64,000 bases of DNA from CAYUST01 sp964447535. Lineage in GTDB: Bacteria; Patescibacteriota; Gracilibacteria; Absconditabacterales; Absconditicoccaceae. Of the stretch, positions 31,432 to 40,281 are shown in pieces; the stretch's first letter is position 1; every line of letters begins with the position of its first letter. A program made the position numbers and the translations under genes. The DNA is taken from positions 26,505 through 90,504 of the forward strand of contig CAYUST010000004.1 of NCBI GenBank assembly GCA_964447535.1. Reading direction: 5' to 3'. Under the pieces are notes generated by a model. The model was not told the DNA's origin, did not search any database, and saw nothing but the letters and a program-made list of their open reading frames with translations.

Positions 31432-31794
31432 ATGAATAAAATAGCTTTTCTGACTAGTATCTCAAAACAATACTTGTCGTTACAACAATCACTCAGACGT
31501 CACAAAAAAACTATGAGTACGATTAAACTCGTCCTTGTTTCTCTCCTTTTTTTCTTTGCTATCGGCTACTATGCCAAAGAAATCAATGAATTATCTACCA
31601 AAGGATACTTTCTCAAACAAGAAATGAAAGAGCTCGAACAGCTTGCTTTCAAAGAACACATCATTGAGCTAGATGTCCTTCTTCTCGAAAGGAAACTTTG
31701 GGATACCGTTAGTCAAGAAAATGCTCGTCGATACGAAAGTGATCGTGTGGTAGTGTTGTATGCGAATCAACAGGAAAAGAAGGAAGAGGAATAA
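31432..31794 (+). CDS. ftsL: FtsL/DivIC-like cell-division protein
   Basis: A 120-aa bitopic protein: basic cytosolic head (~1-30), one span (STIKLVLVSLLFFFAIGYY, ~30-48), then a coiled coil (NELSTKGYFLKQEMKELEQL). FtsL links FtsB and FtsQ in the divisome. Sequence identity in this family is low; the call rests on size, topology, coiled coil and its position 26 bases after rsmH. No UGA codon. Confidence 0.7.
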   Translation: MNKIAFLTSISKQYLSLQQSLRRHKKTMSTIKLVLVSLLFFFAIGYYAKEINELSTKGYFLKQEMKELEQLAFKEHIIELDVLLLERKLWDTVSQENARRYESDRVVVLYANQQEKKEEE

Positions 31795-31795
31795 T

Positions 31796-31896
31796 AATCC
31801 CCCGGCTCGTTTCACTCGCCACCCCCTTTTCCAAGGGGGAACGGCAGAGTATACCCCCTTGGAAAAGGGGGTGCCCCGAAGGGGCGGGGGATTATT
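31796..31896. repeat. Long palindromic repeat, AATCCCCC family
   Basis: It starts AATAATCCCCCGGCTCG and ends CGGGGGATTATT, with CCCCCTTTTCCAAGGGGG and CCCCCTTGGAAAAGGGGG inside, so nearly the whole ~100 bases can fold back. It fills the space between the convergent ftsL and dus genes and touches the dus stop. TAATCCCCCGGCTCGTTTCA recurs at 41483. Confidence 0.8.
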
Positions 31897-32941
31897 GTTC
31901 GGCGAAAAACCTTTCCAAACACTCCCTCAATGGCACATAGTCATCTATTTTCGCGATCTGTTGTTTGAGTTCTTTGTTGTTGGGGATTCAGGTGACATAG
32001 GCGAAAAGATATTTTCTGATCTCTCTTGGAGTTGCCCAGCGTTCACGGAATAATTTTCAGGCATGGAGCTGAGGGATAAGATCTTCTAGTTCCTGCTTGG
32101 TAGGCTGTCTCAAAGGCATTTTCTCAGGTTGTGCATACTGTGCAAGGTATCGTTCGCAGACCATCATCAGATCAAGATGGCGAAGGACGACCTCTTTTTT
32201 TTCAGCGAGGGTGGGCGTATGTGGTGTCAAAATTCGCGGATTACCAATTGCTGATTGTGCTATCATGGTACCGTCCAAAACTATTTTTCCGTCCGGAGAA
32301 CTGCAACGTTGCACTGCATCTTCATATGATCTCAAACCTCCATTACCGATGATGACTTTGTCAGGCAGTGCTTGTTTGAGACGATATATAAAATCTCGAT
32401 CTACTTCTCCGGCATGACTTTGTTGATATGTTCTGCCGTGCAAGGCAATGAGCCATACGTGTTTCGCTGCGGCACACACAAAGTCGAATTGTTCTTCTTT
32501 GTCCTCGACATTGAGTCCTACTCTCGTTTTGAGACTGAGACGCATTCAGGTGTCTGCAAGTTGTGCCAAGAGATCGAGCGCATTTTTCCTGTCTTTGAGA
32601 AGCGCACTTCATGCACCGCATTTCATGATAGTCGGTGAGGGGCATCACATATTTATTTCAAGTGAGGTGAAGCCGTACGTTTGGCGAAGGTCCAGCGCGC
32701 ATTGTTTGAGTGAATCAATATTGCCTCAGAAAATTTGCACAATCAACTCTGGTTCAAAGTCCGTCGTGAGGATATGGTGTACTACACCAGCTGGAGCATG
32801 AATATAGCCATCTGCACTCATAAATTCAGTCCAGAGCATCAGCTCATCTATTGGATTTCCGTGACGTGCGAAAACCTCCTTACAGATAATTCTGTAGGCG
32901 CAATCAGTAATTCAATCCATAGGGGCGAGGCAGATACGCAT
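31892..32941 (-). CDS. dus: tRNA-dihydrouridine synthase
   Basis: A 349-aa FMN enzyme that reduces uridine in the tRNA D-loop. Motifs in order: LAPMDGITDCAYR (FMN and tRNA entry), VQIFGGN, EINMGCPSPTIMKCGAGSALL with the catalytic Cys of GCP, LKTRVGL, LIALHGRT, VIGNGG and GTMIAQSAIGNPRIL (phosphate grip). A C-terminal helical tRNA-binding domain follows. Seven UGA codons; those in PMDG, MGCP and CGAG fall on invariant glycines. Some Dus-family differences (DusB versus DusC) cannot be settled here. Confidence 0.93.
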
Positions 32942-32984
32942 AACAAATAATCAAATAGACAAATTAACAAATATTCAAATGTAC

Positions 32985-33097
32985 CTCGCGTCATTGCGAG
33001 GAGGAGTGCAACGACGACGTGGCAATCCAGGAAAGCATACATAAGGATTTCTGGATGCTTCCCTTTCGCAAAGCTCAACGTCAGCATGACCATGTTT
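32985..33097. repeat. REP-like dispersed element, GTCATTGCGAGG type
   Basis: GCGTCATTGCGAGGAG...GTGGCAATCCAGGAAAG, then CTGGATGCTTCCCTTTCG and CAACGTCAGCATGAC at the far end, an inverted match to the start. It shares the outline of the 26636 element. Elements with this wording are known from many unrelated genomes. It lies upstream of both dus and htpX. Confidence 0.65.
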
Positions 33098-33179
33098 ATG
33101 CTGATTTTGAGGCGAAATACAAGATTGCATGTGGGTTTTAGGAAGCTTAAAAAATCCTTAGACATAGAGAGAGGATGAC

Positions 33180-33207
33180 TTGTAAAGAACGAGTATTTAC
33201 ATACTAT
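33180..33207 (+). promoter_or_regulatory. htpX promoter
   Basis: TTGTAA (33180-33185), 16-bp spacer, TACTAT (33202-33207), about 22 bases before the ATG. Confidence 0.6.
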
Positions 33208-33228
33208 ATCATTGTGTTTTAATTATTT

Positions 33229-34134
33229 ATGCACAACTACATTATGCAACTGCTCAAAAGACGATGATTATTTCTACTCACCAACTTAGCGATCATTGTG
33301 TTGATCAATATTATTTTGGTCATTTTGGAGCGTTACTTTGGGTTTCGTATTATGTCTGGAGGCTACACGGGATTGCTCGTGATGGCATTCGTTTTCGGTT
33401 TTGTCGGAGCGATCATCAATCTCCAAATCAGTAGATGGATGGCAAAAAGAGCCTACAATATTCAGCTCATCGATGAACAATCGAGTGCTCAACATCCACA
33501 TCTCGCAGTCGTCTATCGCACCGTACAAAAAATTTCCCAACAATACAATATCACCTTCCCAGAAGTTGGTTTCTACAAATCAGCTAGCCCAAATGCATTC
33601 GCTACTGGACCGAGCAAAAATCGTTCATTAGTGGCTGTTTCAACAGGGTTGCTCGAACGTATGTCAGCTGATGAAATTGAAGGAGTTGTCTGACATGAAA
33701 TGGCGCATATTCTCAATGGGGACATGGTCACGATGACCTTGCTTCAGGGTATTCTCAATACGTTCACAATTTTCTTTGCGAGAGTGATTGCTACTGCGAT
33801 TAGTGCTGGTTCCAAAGATGACAACAACCAGATCGGTGGTTTCGCCTATTTCGCCATTGTCATGGTGTTGGATATCCTCTTGGGAATGATAGCGAGCGTG
33901 ATCCTCATGCGATACTCGAGACAAAGAGAATTTGCAGCAGATGCAGGAAGTGCGGAGCATGTAGGCACTGCCAAGATGATCGCAGCGTTGCGCAAACTCC
34001 AAGAGTTCTCCAACAAACCTGTAGAGCAAGATCAATACGCCATTATGAAAATCAGTGGTGGCAAGGTATGGCTTCGTCTCTTCAGTTCTCATCCGAGTTT
34101 GGAGAGCAGAATAGAGGCGTTACAAAACATGTAA
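33229..34134 (+). CDS. htpX: HtpX-like membrane zinc metalloprotease (M48)
   Basis: A 301-aa protease for membrane-protein quality control. Two N-terminal spans (~10-32, ~44-65), the QKISQQYNITFPEVGFYKS region, NAFATGPSKNRSLVAVSTGLL in pieces, then the zinc site GHEMAH (H-E-x-x-H) whose leading Gly is UGA, two more spans, and the third ligand in RQREFAADAGSAE. The C-terminal SSHPSLESRIEAL is a family hallmark. Two UGA codons. ATG 33229 is used; ATG 33244 is an alternative. Confidence 0.93.
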
Positions 34135-34162
34135 CAGATTATTTTATTCTTACCTACCTATC

Positions 34163-34375
34163 ATGGTTTCACTTACGCACAACAAAAATCTAGGAAACTC
34201 TCTTACTCACAACAAAAATCTGGAAACCACCCTTGATTCCACACCAAAAAACGCCTATGGTAAAGTTACGCAAACATCCAATGATCTAAGCAATGTCCTC
34301 AAGTACGGTGATGGAAGCTCGAGAGATGCTTTCTTGCGCTATCTCGATGAGGTGGAAGCGCATTTCAGAGGGTAA
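34163..34375 (+). CDS. Small hypothetical protein, 70 aa
   Basis: Short hydrophilic protein 28 bases after htpX. LTHNKNL occurs twice near the N-terminus, followed by Ser/Thr-rich sequence and an acidic C-terminal helix (DAFLRYLDEVEAHFRG). No family seen. The internal repeat and clean TAA stop favour a true gene. Confidence 0.55.
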   Translation: MVSLTHNKNLGNSLTHNKNLETTLDSTPKNAYGKVTQTSNDLSNVLKYGDGSSRDAFLRYLDEVEAHFRG

Positions 34376-34410
34376 GCTTTATTATTTGTAGTAAAGTTTT
34401 ATAAATAAGT

Positions 34411-34794
34411 TTATGGAGAAAGCTCATAGGCAACTGTCTGTAGATAGCCATATCTTTTCTTTTTCCCTAGGGTGTTAACGGTGAATCACAGATCAGTGAA
34501 AACCTGTTGTCGCTCGGGATTTTTTTTGAAGTTGAGCTGGAAGTATGCCTGGAGGTCAAGTTTATGGATACCGTATTGCAGGAGGTTGCTGATGATGTCA
34601 CTGAGCGCAGGGATGAGTTTGGAATGCGTGAAGGTTTCTTCAAGGATGATAATGGGGAGATGCGTAGCTTTGAGCATGCTTAGTAGATGGAGGATTTGCA
34701 CATCTGTCATGTGATGGAGCGTGTAGGCGATGAGCAGTGCGTGTGGTGTATGTTGTTGGATAGCCTTGAGGAGGACAGTATCATCTCAGACGTA
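34411..34794 (-). CDS. Hypothetical protein, N-terminus lost in gap
   Basis: At least 127 residues, in one frame with two UGA codons. Alternating helices and strands: LLKAIQQH, ALLIAYTL, LPIIILEETF, then YGIHKLDLQAYFQL and a basic C-terminal stretch LGKKKRYGY. The alpha/beta rhythm suggests a Rossmann-like domain, but no motif proves it. It may or may not be continuous with the gene on the other side of the gap; its sequence does not look like the end of a CYTH domain. Confidence 0.5.
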
Positions 34795-34894
34795 NNNNNN
34801 NNNNNNNNNNNNNNNNNNNNNNNNNNNNNNNNNNNNNNNNNNNNNNNNNNNNNNNNNNNNNNNNNNNNNNNNNNNNNNNNNNNNNNNNNNNNNN
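34795..34894. other. Assembly gap, 100 N
   Basis: Exactly 100 N; true length unknown. Confidence 0.98.
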
Positions 34895-35778
34895 TGTTCT
34901 TCTTCAATTCTTTGATCACCTTGTCGTTTTTTGAGGGTGAGGAAATAGTAATGATCGGTAGATCATACCTTGTACATATGACGAACTCTTGCTTCATCGA
35001 AATCTGGTCTGTTGAACAGATCCATAGGCAGATAGTATTGCTCAATGAAAAATTGCGTGGGTTGCAGCGCAAAGAGTTGTTCTTTATCAAAACTGCGTAC
35101 TTCAAATTGTCTTTCATATTCTATGGCTGGTGAACCAAGGAGAGATAGTATAGCGTTGCTCGCAGCCTGTTTTTTGGCTTCGAAGGTGTACTTTTCTCAG
35201 GTAGAGGGGTGTGTGTTGCTGACGAAAAATTGTTTCCCATGATAGTGATCATATGCCTGCAATACGTTGTCTTCAACAGTTCTCGCTGCTTCGATGGTAT
35301 TTTCCGTCCTTGCAGTATTGTTTTCCGTGGTATAAAATTCTTCTGCGCCATATGCAGCTGTCTGCAATAAAACAGCTCCACCGTATCGATTGAGTACTTC
35401 AGGAAGAGTAAGTTGGTATGCTGAGAGCACCTCGGTATAGGTCGCTTCATCTACATATGCTAGGTTATCAACCAGGCCTCTATCACACAAGATGACTGAT
35501 TTCTCCGGGCGTCAGCGACGAGTAATTTCTTCTTGGATCTCCTTTTCGTGGAGGAGTTGTTGTTCGACAATGTTTTTTTGAAATTCTTTGAGTGGTGTGC
35601 CATATTTGGGATGAATGCCTTTTGACTCTAAGTACGTAGCCATTTCTGGAACCGTATAGACATCATATCCTTGCTGGAGTAATATTTCAATCAAGTCGGG
35701 GAGTATCGAAGACTTTCCACCACACGGCCCTCATGAAATCACCAAAGGTTTGACGCGCTGCTGTGTACCTGTTTCCAT
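34895..35778 (-). CDS. TTD14-like protein: P-loop kinase domain plus CYTH-like domain (3' end in gap)
   Basis: At least 294 residues. The P-loop GGPCGGKSS (residues ~17-25, first Gly is UGA) begins an AAA_28/NadR-like kinase domain with VYTVPEMATYL and the CDRGLVDN acidic motif. After residue ~190 a second region begins IEYERQFEVRSF, then FIEQYYLP and DHYYFLTLKKR, the E-x-E-x-R/K strand pattern of CYTH/triphosphate-tunnel folds. This domain pair is that of TTD14-family proteins. Four UGA codons. Its place next to NMNAT-Nudix and NadE hints at nucleotide or NAD-linked phosphorylation; substrate unknown. Confidence 0.75.
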
Positions 35779-35805
35779 AGCACGTGAAAAGTTAAAAACT
35801 AACAT

Positions 35806-35833
35806 ATCTTAAGCACTTAAAACTCCTTTGCAA
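35806..35833 (-). promoter_or_regulatory. Promoter of the TTD14-like gene
   Basis: TTGCAA (35828-35833), 16-bp spacer, TAAGAT (35806-35811). Confidence 0.55.
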
Positions 35834-35844
35834 GTCAATGCACC

Positions 35845-36855
35845 TTAATCGTGATAAGTCTCTAGGATAATCGGTTTGTGGTGCACGAATGCCCACTCAC
35901 TTGGTTCAATGGCGAGGAGTTGCTCCTTGGAAAATCGTGCTTTGCTCAGTGCATCATCTGCTGCCTCCGGTATCCCACCCGTAATTCTGCCTTCAAAAGG
36001 AAAGGAGATAATATGTCGACGAGGATCTTGTTTGGGATCATCTCTATAGCCGAGACTTTTGATCACTTCGATGGCGAAGGTTCCTCTCTTGGCGGTCTTG
36101 CCTGAAATCTCAATAGGAGATGCTTTGTTCTTTCCACCCAGTTCTTCACAGCCTTCTCTCAAAGCACCTTGGAGTGCTGTCTCACCATAGTCGAGTATGC
36201 CTCCAGGAAGTGCTCGTCCTAGCGGCGGATATTTTCTTTGAATCAACAAGACGCGATCATCAGCATCTTTGAGCACCAGATCCACCGCATTTTTTGGTTT
36301 CTTCACTTCTGGTCCAAAGATTTTTTCAAGTTTTTCTTGTGCGTGCAATTCATCTAGGGTGAGGAGTGTGGTGGGATGCAAATATTTGTTGAGCACCAGC
36401 CAATCTTTTTGCATAATTGCATTCCTGATGATCGTGCCTCTCGTGTTCACTCTGGTCTCGGGAGTAATATGTTGTTTATCTGCAAAGAGTGTTTTGAGAT
36501 AGTCATTATCTGAGACGAGATAGTAGAAATCATCAAGTTCTTGATCTATTTGATTGCGTCGCAAGGCATTGTTGTTGAGATCGGTGAGATAGTAGATGCT
36601 GCATTTATCGAGCAATCACTCTGCCTGAAGCACATCCATGAGCATCTTTTTTCTTTCTTCAGCAGAAAAAGGATTATCATCCGTATCTTTTTTGTCTGCG
36701 GATCAGATACCGATCAGTAATTTTTTGATGCCGCTCTGAAAAGCTTGCTTGATAGCATCGACATGTCACAGATGGAGCGGTTGCATGCGTGCTACTCGCA
36801 AAGCAGTTTCTGCGGGAGTAGCTTGTACCGTTGCGGTGTGGTGGAGGAGAGACAT
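35845..36855 (-). CDS. NMN adenylyltransferase / Nudix hydrolase fusion
   Basis: A 336-aa two-domain enzyme. Residues 1-~165: nucleotidyltransferase domain with RVARMQPLHLGHVDAI (HxGH), KKLLIGIGSADK and a later TRGTIIRNAI that stands for the ISST-x-IR motif. Residues ~195-336: Nudix domain, LPGGILDYGETALQGALREGCEELGG, i.e. the G-x5-E-x7-REUxEExGx box in outline. The fusion is known from NadM-Nudt proteins, which make NAD from NMN and cleave ADP-ribose. Three UGA codons, one in HLGH. It lies directly next to nadE and completes the salvage route. Confidence 0.88.
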
Positions 36856-36889
36856 CAAATATACAAATAAACAAGTAAACAAAGTGCAA

Positions 36890-36998
36890 ATAATCCCCCG
36901 TCACTCACTTCGTGAGTGCCACCCCCTTTCTTAAAGGGGGAACAAGTGAGGGCAACACGTTTCCTGGATCCTTCGGCTTTGCCTCAGGATGACATGAG
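36890..36998. repeat. Composite repeat: AATCCCCC element plus REP-like end
   Basis: ATAATCCCCCGTCACTCAC, then CGTGAGTGCCACCCCC and TTTCTTAAAGGGGGAAC; then TTTCCTGGATCCTTCGGC and CCTCAGGATGACATGAG. The second part is of the GTCATTCTGAG type (26636). So two repeat families are joined in one intergenic space, right beside the nadE stop. Confidence 0.65.
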
Positions 36999-36999
36999 A

Positions 37000-38655
37000 T
37001 TACCCATAGACAATCGGATACAACCTGCCACCACCTCCTACGGAAGGTGATTTGAGCTTGATGACGGTGGGGGATTGTTTTCTTTTGAACTCATTTCTGT
37101 CTGTATTTTTGAGATATACAGCGACTTCTTCTGGGGTGAGATTGTGTGTATGAGCAACCTCATCTGCGTCTTCACCGTTAAAAAGAGCATCGATACCTTC
37201 ACAGACACCAGGACGGAAATAATCGAAAGGATCTCTTTGATTATCGGTGAGTTCAGCTGATGCTATTCTATCGATGATCTCTTGTGGAATAATATCCCGA
37301 CCAGTGATTATATTGATATAGTTCGCTAGTCCATACACTTCCGTTTTCAACAGATCTCCAATGATAGACATGAAACCAATGGTGTCGCCATAGATCGTAG
37401 CATAGCCTTGAGCAATTTCGGTTCTATTGGAGTTGTTTACAACGACGCCTCCACACATCCTGGAGAGGGTCATCAGTTTCAATCCTCTCACTTGTGCTTG
37501 AATGTTTTCATAGGCGAGGCCTGTGACTTTCTCTCCTGTGATTTTTTCTATCTCATCAATTGATGTTTGTACCGTGCTATCGATGGGAATAGTTTGAAAA
37601 TTGATTCCTAAATTTCCACACAACTTTTCCACATATCCCAGTGACTGACTATGTTTACTGGGGAGATAATACGCATGGATACGTTCTTTGGGAAGGATTT
37701 GTGAGAGAATATAGAGACTGACTGCGCTATCGATACCTCCCGACACTCAGATGACGACATCTTTGATACCTGTCTTTTCGAGATAATCTTTGGTGCCGAG
37801 TTTGATTGCTTCGAGAATGTTTTTGTATTTGTCGTTACTTTCGGTGATAACGTTGCTTGTGAGATCCTGGTGAGGTGCATCGAGATCTACCACAGACAAT
37901 TCTTCTTGGTATCATTTGCCAGCGAAGATGACTTTTCCTTCAGCATCGACTATCATGCTATGTCCATCATAGACGTGACCGTCTTGCCCTCAGACTTGAT
38001 TGACATAGACGAACGGTACGCCAGCGTGTTTGGTATGTTCTTGAATGATACGTAACCTTTTTTCATGTTTGCCTATTGTATAGGGAGATGATGAGATATT
38101 GACGAGGAGATCTGTCTTGGCACTAGCGACCGCATTCATGATCGGATCTTTGTCATATCCTTCCGTCCACATATCTTCACAAATGCTGACTGATGCGGTT
38201 TTGTTGTCGGGCAACGGAAAGTGCGTGAGTTGCGTACCAGGTTGAAAATATCTTTTGTCATAAAATACATCATAGGTGGGTAAGAGTTGTTTGGCATAAG
38301 TTTGCATCGTCGTGCCATCGAGGACAGCAGCACTATTTCGTTTGAGCCATTTGCCGTCTGGTCAGGTGGTGTTTGTATCGAATGCGATATAGCCTAGTAC
38401 GACTTTGAGTGACTTTTGAGTAGAAGCGACAAGCGATTGAATATGTGACTGGATCTCATCGAGTGCGAGACGCTGTGCCTTGAGGAGATTTTTGTCGTAA
38501 ATTCTATCATGCAACGGATAGCCGGGGAGGGTCATCTCCGGGAACACTATCAGGTCTGCTTGAGGAGCGAGTGAGTCTATAGCTCAGAGAATTTTCTCCT
38601 TGTTGTGTGTCACTGCACCGAGCTTGGTGTTAATTTGTGCGATACCTACTTTCAT
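37000..38655 (-). CDS. nadE: Glutamine-dependent NAD+ synthetase
   Basis: A 551-aa two-domain enzyme. Residues 1-~265: nitrilase-type glutaminase, with VGIAQINTKLG, FPEMTLPGYP (catalytic Glu), GKWLKRN (Lys) and VSICEDMW (Cys). Residues ~280-551: ATP pyrophosphatase domain with the P-loop GVSGGIDSAV, NSNRTEIAQGY and GDLLKTEVYGL, ending with FKRKQSPTVIKL. It converts deamido-NAD to NAD with glutamine ammonia. Five UGA codons, one as first Gly of the GVSGG loop. Confidence 0.95.
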
Positions 38656-38742
38656 GGAAGGATATATAAATTGTAAAATAGACAGTAACTAAGGAAGTGA
38701 TGTTCAGCTTTATAATTGGTCTTTTGCTTTTTATGTAATTGT

Positions 38743-38770
38743 ATAATATACATTTAGTAGGTAATTGCAA
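38743..38770 (-). promoter_or_regulatory. nadE promoter
   Basis: TTGCAA (38765-38770), 16-bp spacer, TATTAT (38743-38748); same shape as the promoters at 46549 and 51437. The leader to ATG 38655 would be ~80 nt. Confidence 0.6.
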
Positions 38771-38876
38771 GAGAAAATTACCAGAAAGTGTGTATTTATA
38801 CTTCTATTGACTTTATGTATAAAATATGTATTAGTGATGAGTCATATATTATTAATAACGCCAAAAAATACGTACT

Positions 38877-39326
38877 ATGTTCATTATCATTTTGTTAATT
38901 GTTGTTGGGTTTTTCATTCTCACTTGGGGATCCAATATTTTGAAAAAATCTAAGGGGATCTATTCTCCACTAGATGAAACTGTAATTGGTTTACTCGAGG
39001 GGGAGAGGCTTGAAAAAGCATTTAAAACCCAGAAGAGAAAGAAAGCACTCAGACTAATTGGTATCCTTGTAGCTGCCCTAGGTGGATGCGTGATCTTTGG
39101 TGCATTATGTGCAATAGCAATGAGACTACCTTACCCAAAGGAGATCTACGGTTTGCTATCAGTCGCCATGATTACAACAGGTTCACTATTAATGTACTTC
39201 GGTGGAGATAAACCAAGCGGTGGAGATGGTATCAAAATTGCTTTGCCATCGCTCAAACAGGTTGCAGGAGTGATCTTGTGGTTTAGTGGAGTGGCGCTGC
39301 TGTTCGGTTTGTTCATTGGAAACTAA
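38877..39326 (+). CDS. Membrane protein, 149 aa, UGA-free
   Basis: Four hydrophobic spans: ~2-18 (MFIIILLIVVGFFIL), ~60-82, ~90-112, ~128-147, with a charged cytosolic loop between the first two (EGERLEKAFKTQKRKKAL). All its glycines use GGN codons; TAA stop. First of three small plus-strand membrane genes whose style differs from the neighbours (see the next two). No family recognised. Confidence 0.7.
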   Translation: MFIIILLIVVGFFILTWGSNILKKSKGIYSPLDETVIGLLEGERLEKAFKTQKRKKALRLIGILVAALGGCVIFGALCAIAMRLPYPKEIYGLLSVAMITTGSLLMYFGGDKPSGGDGIKIALPSLKQVAGVILWFSGVALLFGLFIGN

Positions 39327-39331
39327 ACATA

Positions 39332-39565
39332 ATGATAGAGTTTATTTTAGGATGTTTGGCAGTAGTGGTGTCGCTTGCGATATTCAAATACTGGCCAAGC
39401 AACAGACGTGAGAGCGAGACGGTAGAAATCGTTGCCTCAGGTATCATGACCCTGGGAGCGTACTTGATATGGTCACCATTGGCCATCCCACTCGCAATTA
39501 TCACCTTGGCCCGCATTGGTTGGAACAAGTTATCCAACAAATGGAAGCCTTGGAGAAAAGTATGA
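39332..39565 (+). CDS. Membrane protein, 77 aa, apparently stopped by UGA
   Basis: Two spans (~1-20, ~33-62), then a basic tail (WNKLSNKWKPWRKV). The frame meets TGA at 39563-39565. If UGA means Gly here, translation would run to TAG at 39734 through a hairpin with a T-run and through the promoter of the next gene, giving a tail with no protein-like features. It is therefore more likely that this UGA is, or recently was, a true stop. Lies 5 bases after the 38877 gene. Confidence 0.6.
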   Translation: MIEFILGCLAVVVSLAIFKYWPSNRRESETVEIVASGIMTLGAYLIWSPLAIPLAIITLARIGWNKLSNKWKPWRKV

Positions 39566-39585
39566 GACACTGAATCTCAAAATTG

Positions 39586-39618
39586 AAGCCATCTCGCATA
39601 CGGGGTGGTTTTTTTGTA
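39586..39618 (+). terminator. Probable terminator after the 39332 gene
   Basis: GCCATCTCG-CATA-CGGGGTGGT, a 9-bp stem with several G-U pairs, followed by seven T. It lies 21 bases past the UGA of the 39332 gene. Confidence 0.55.
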
Positions 39619-39632
39619 CTCAAAAACTGTTA

Positions 39633-39660
39633 TTGACATAATATCTGTATTCTATATAAG
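39633..39660 (+). promoter_or_regulatory. Promoter of the 39679 gene
   Basis: TTGACA (39633-39638), 16-bp spacer, TATAAG (39655-39660), ATG 19 bases downstream. Confidence 0.65.
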
Positions 39661-39678
39661 AATAAAAAATACAAATAT

Positions 39679-40017
39679 ATGGATATACTTTTGATGGCGG
39701 ATTTCAGTGTGTTGGTCAGTATTATTTTGATACTAGGCGCAACGGAAATCTCCAAACAAAATCGAATTGTTGGTGTAGGTATGGCGATCTTTGGTTTGGT
39801 CCTTTGGGTCGGACCGATGCACTATATCGCGACGACATTTCTGTCACATGCAGTACTTATCAAATGTGCGAGTGGGTTGATGTTTCTTGGATTCATCGTC
39901 TTCACTATTTCTCGCACAGAGCTAGGCGAGCTGCGTGTCAGGCTAGAGCCTAAATTTGTCAGTTTGTTGTCCATTGGATGTGGATATCTACTGACGATCA
40001 TTGGAGAGCTCATGTGA
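39679..40017 (+). CDS. Membrane protein, 112 aa, apparently stopped by UGA
   Basis: Four spans (~5-22, ~30-48, ~55-78, ~92-110). It ends at TGA (40015-40017), only 20 bases before a strong hairpin plus T-run. Read as Gly, the frame stays open into the N gap without a stop. As for the 39332 gene, the structure favours a true UGA stop, hence a standard-code origin. No in-frame UGA inside. Function unknown. Confidence 0.6.
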   Translation: MDILLMADFSVLVSIILILGATEISKQNRIVGVGMAIFGLVLWVGPMHYIATTFLSHAVLIKCASGLMFLGFIVFTISRTELGELRVRLEPKFVSLLSIGCGYLLTIIGELM

Positions 40018-40035
40018 AAAGAATCTTCCCCCCCT

Positions 40036-40064
40036 CAAATGCGTTGTATACAGCGCATTTTTTT
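40036..40064 (+). terminator. Terminator after the 39679 gene
   Basis: AAATGCG(T)TG-TATA-CAGCGCATTT with seven T, 20 bases past the UGA. Confidence 0.8.
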
Positions 40065-40109
40065 GTTATTTGACTTTTTATATAAAAGGTATATAGTAAA
40101 ACAAAAATC

Positions 40110-40209
40110 NNNNNNNNNNNNNNNNNNNNNNNNNNNNNNNNNNNNNNNNNNNNNNNNNNNNNNNNNNNNNNNNNNNNNNNNNNNNNNNNNNNNNNNNNNN
40201 NNNNNNNNN
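40110..40209. other. Assembly gap, 100 N
   Basis: Exactly 100 N. It separates the UGA-stop genes from the ADP-ribosylglycohydrolase, so a false join is possible. Confidence 0.98.
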
Positions 40210-40212
40210 TAT

Positions 40213-40240
40213 AAGGCCGGCGCATGCGCCGGCCTTTTTG
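40213..40240. terminator. Perfect palindromic hairpin
   Basis: AAGGCCGGCGCATGCGCCGG followed by CCTTTTT: a 13-bp stem with T-run on the plus strand. It could end a plus-strand transcript entering from the gap, or act for the minus-strand gene at 40282. Confidence 0.7.
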
Positions 40241-40281
40241 CAATTTTCTTTTTATGTCATGCGTCCATCACGGTGGTTAAG

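Noticed and set aside
33691..33693. Selenocysteine or readthrough as explanation for in-frame UGA
   Set aside because: The UGA sites fall at glycines of P-loops and active-site turns in dozens of unrelated proteins, and no SECIS-like element recurs after them.
39566..39736. Extension of the 39332 protein through UGA to TAG at 39734
   Set aside because: It would cross a terminator hairpin and the TTGACA/TATAAG promoter of the next gene.
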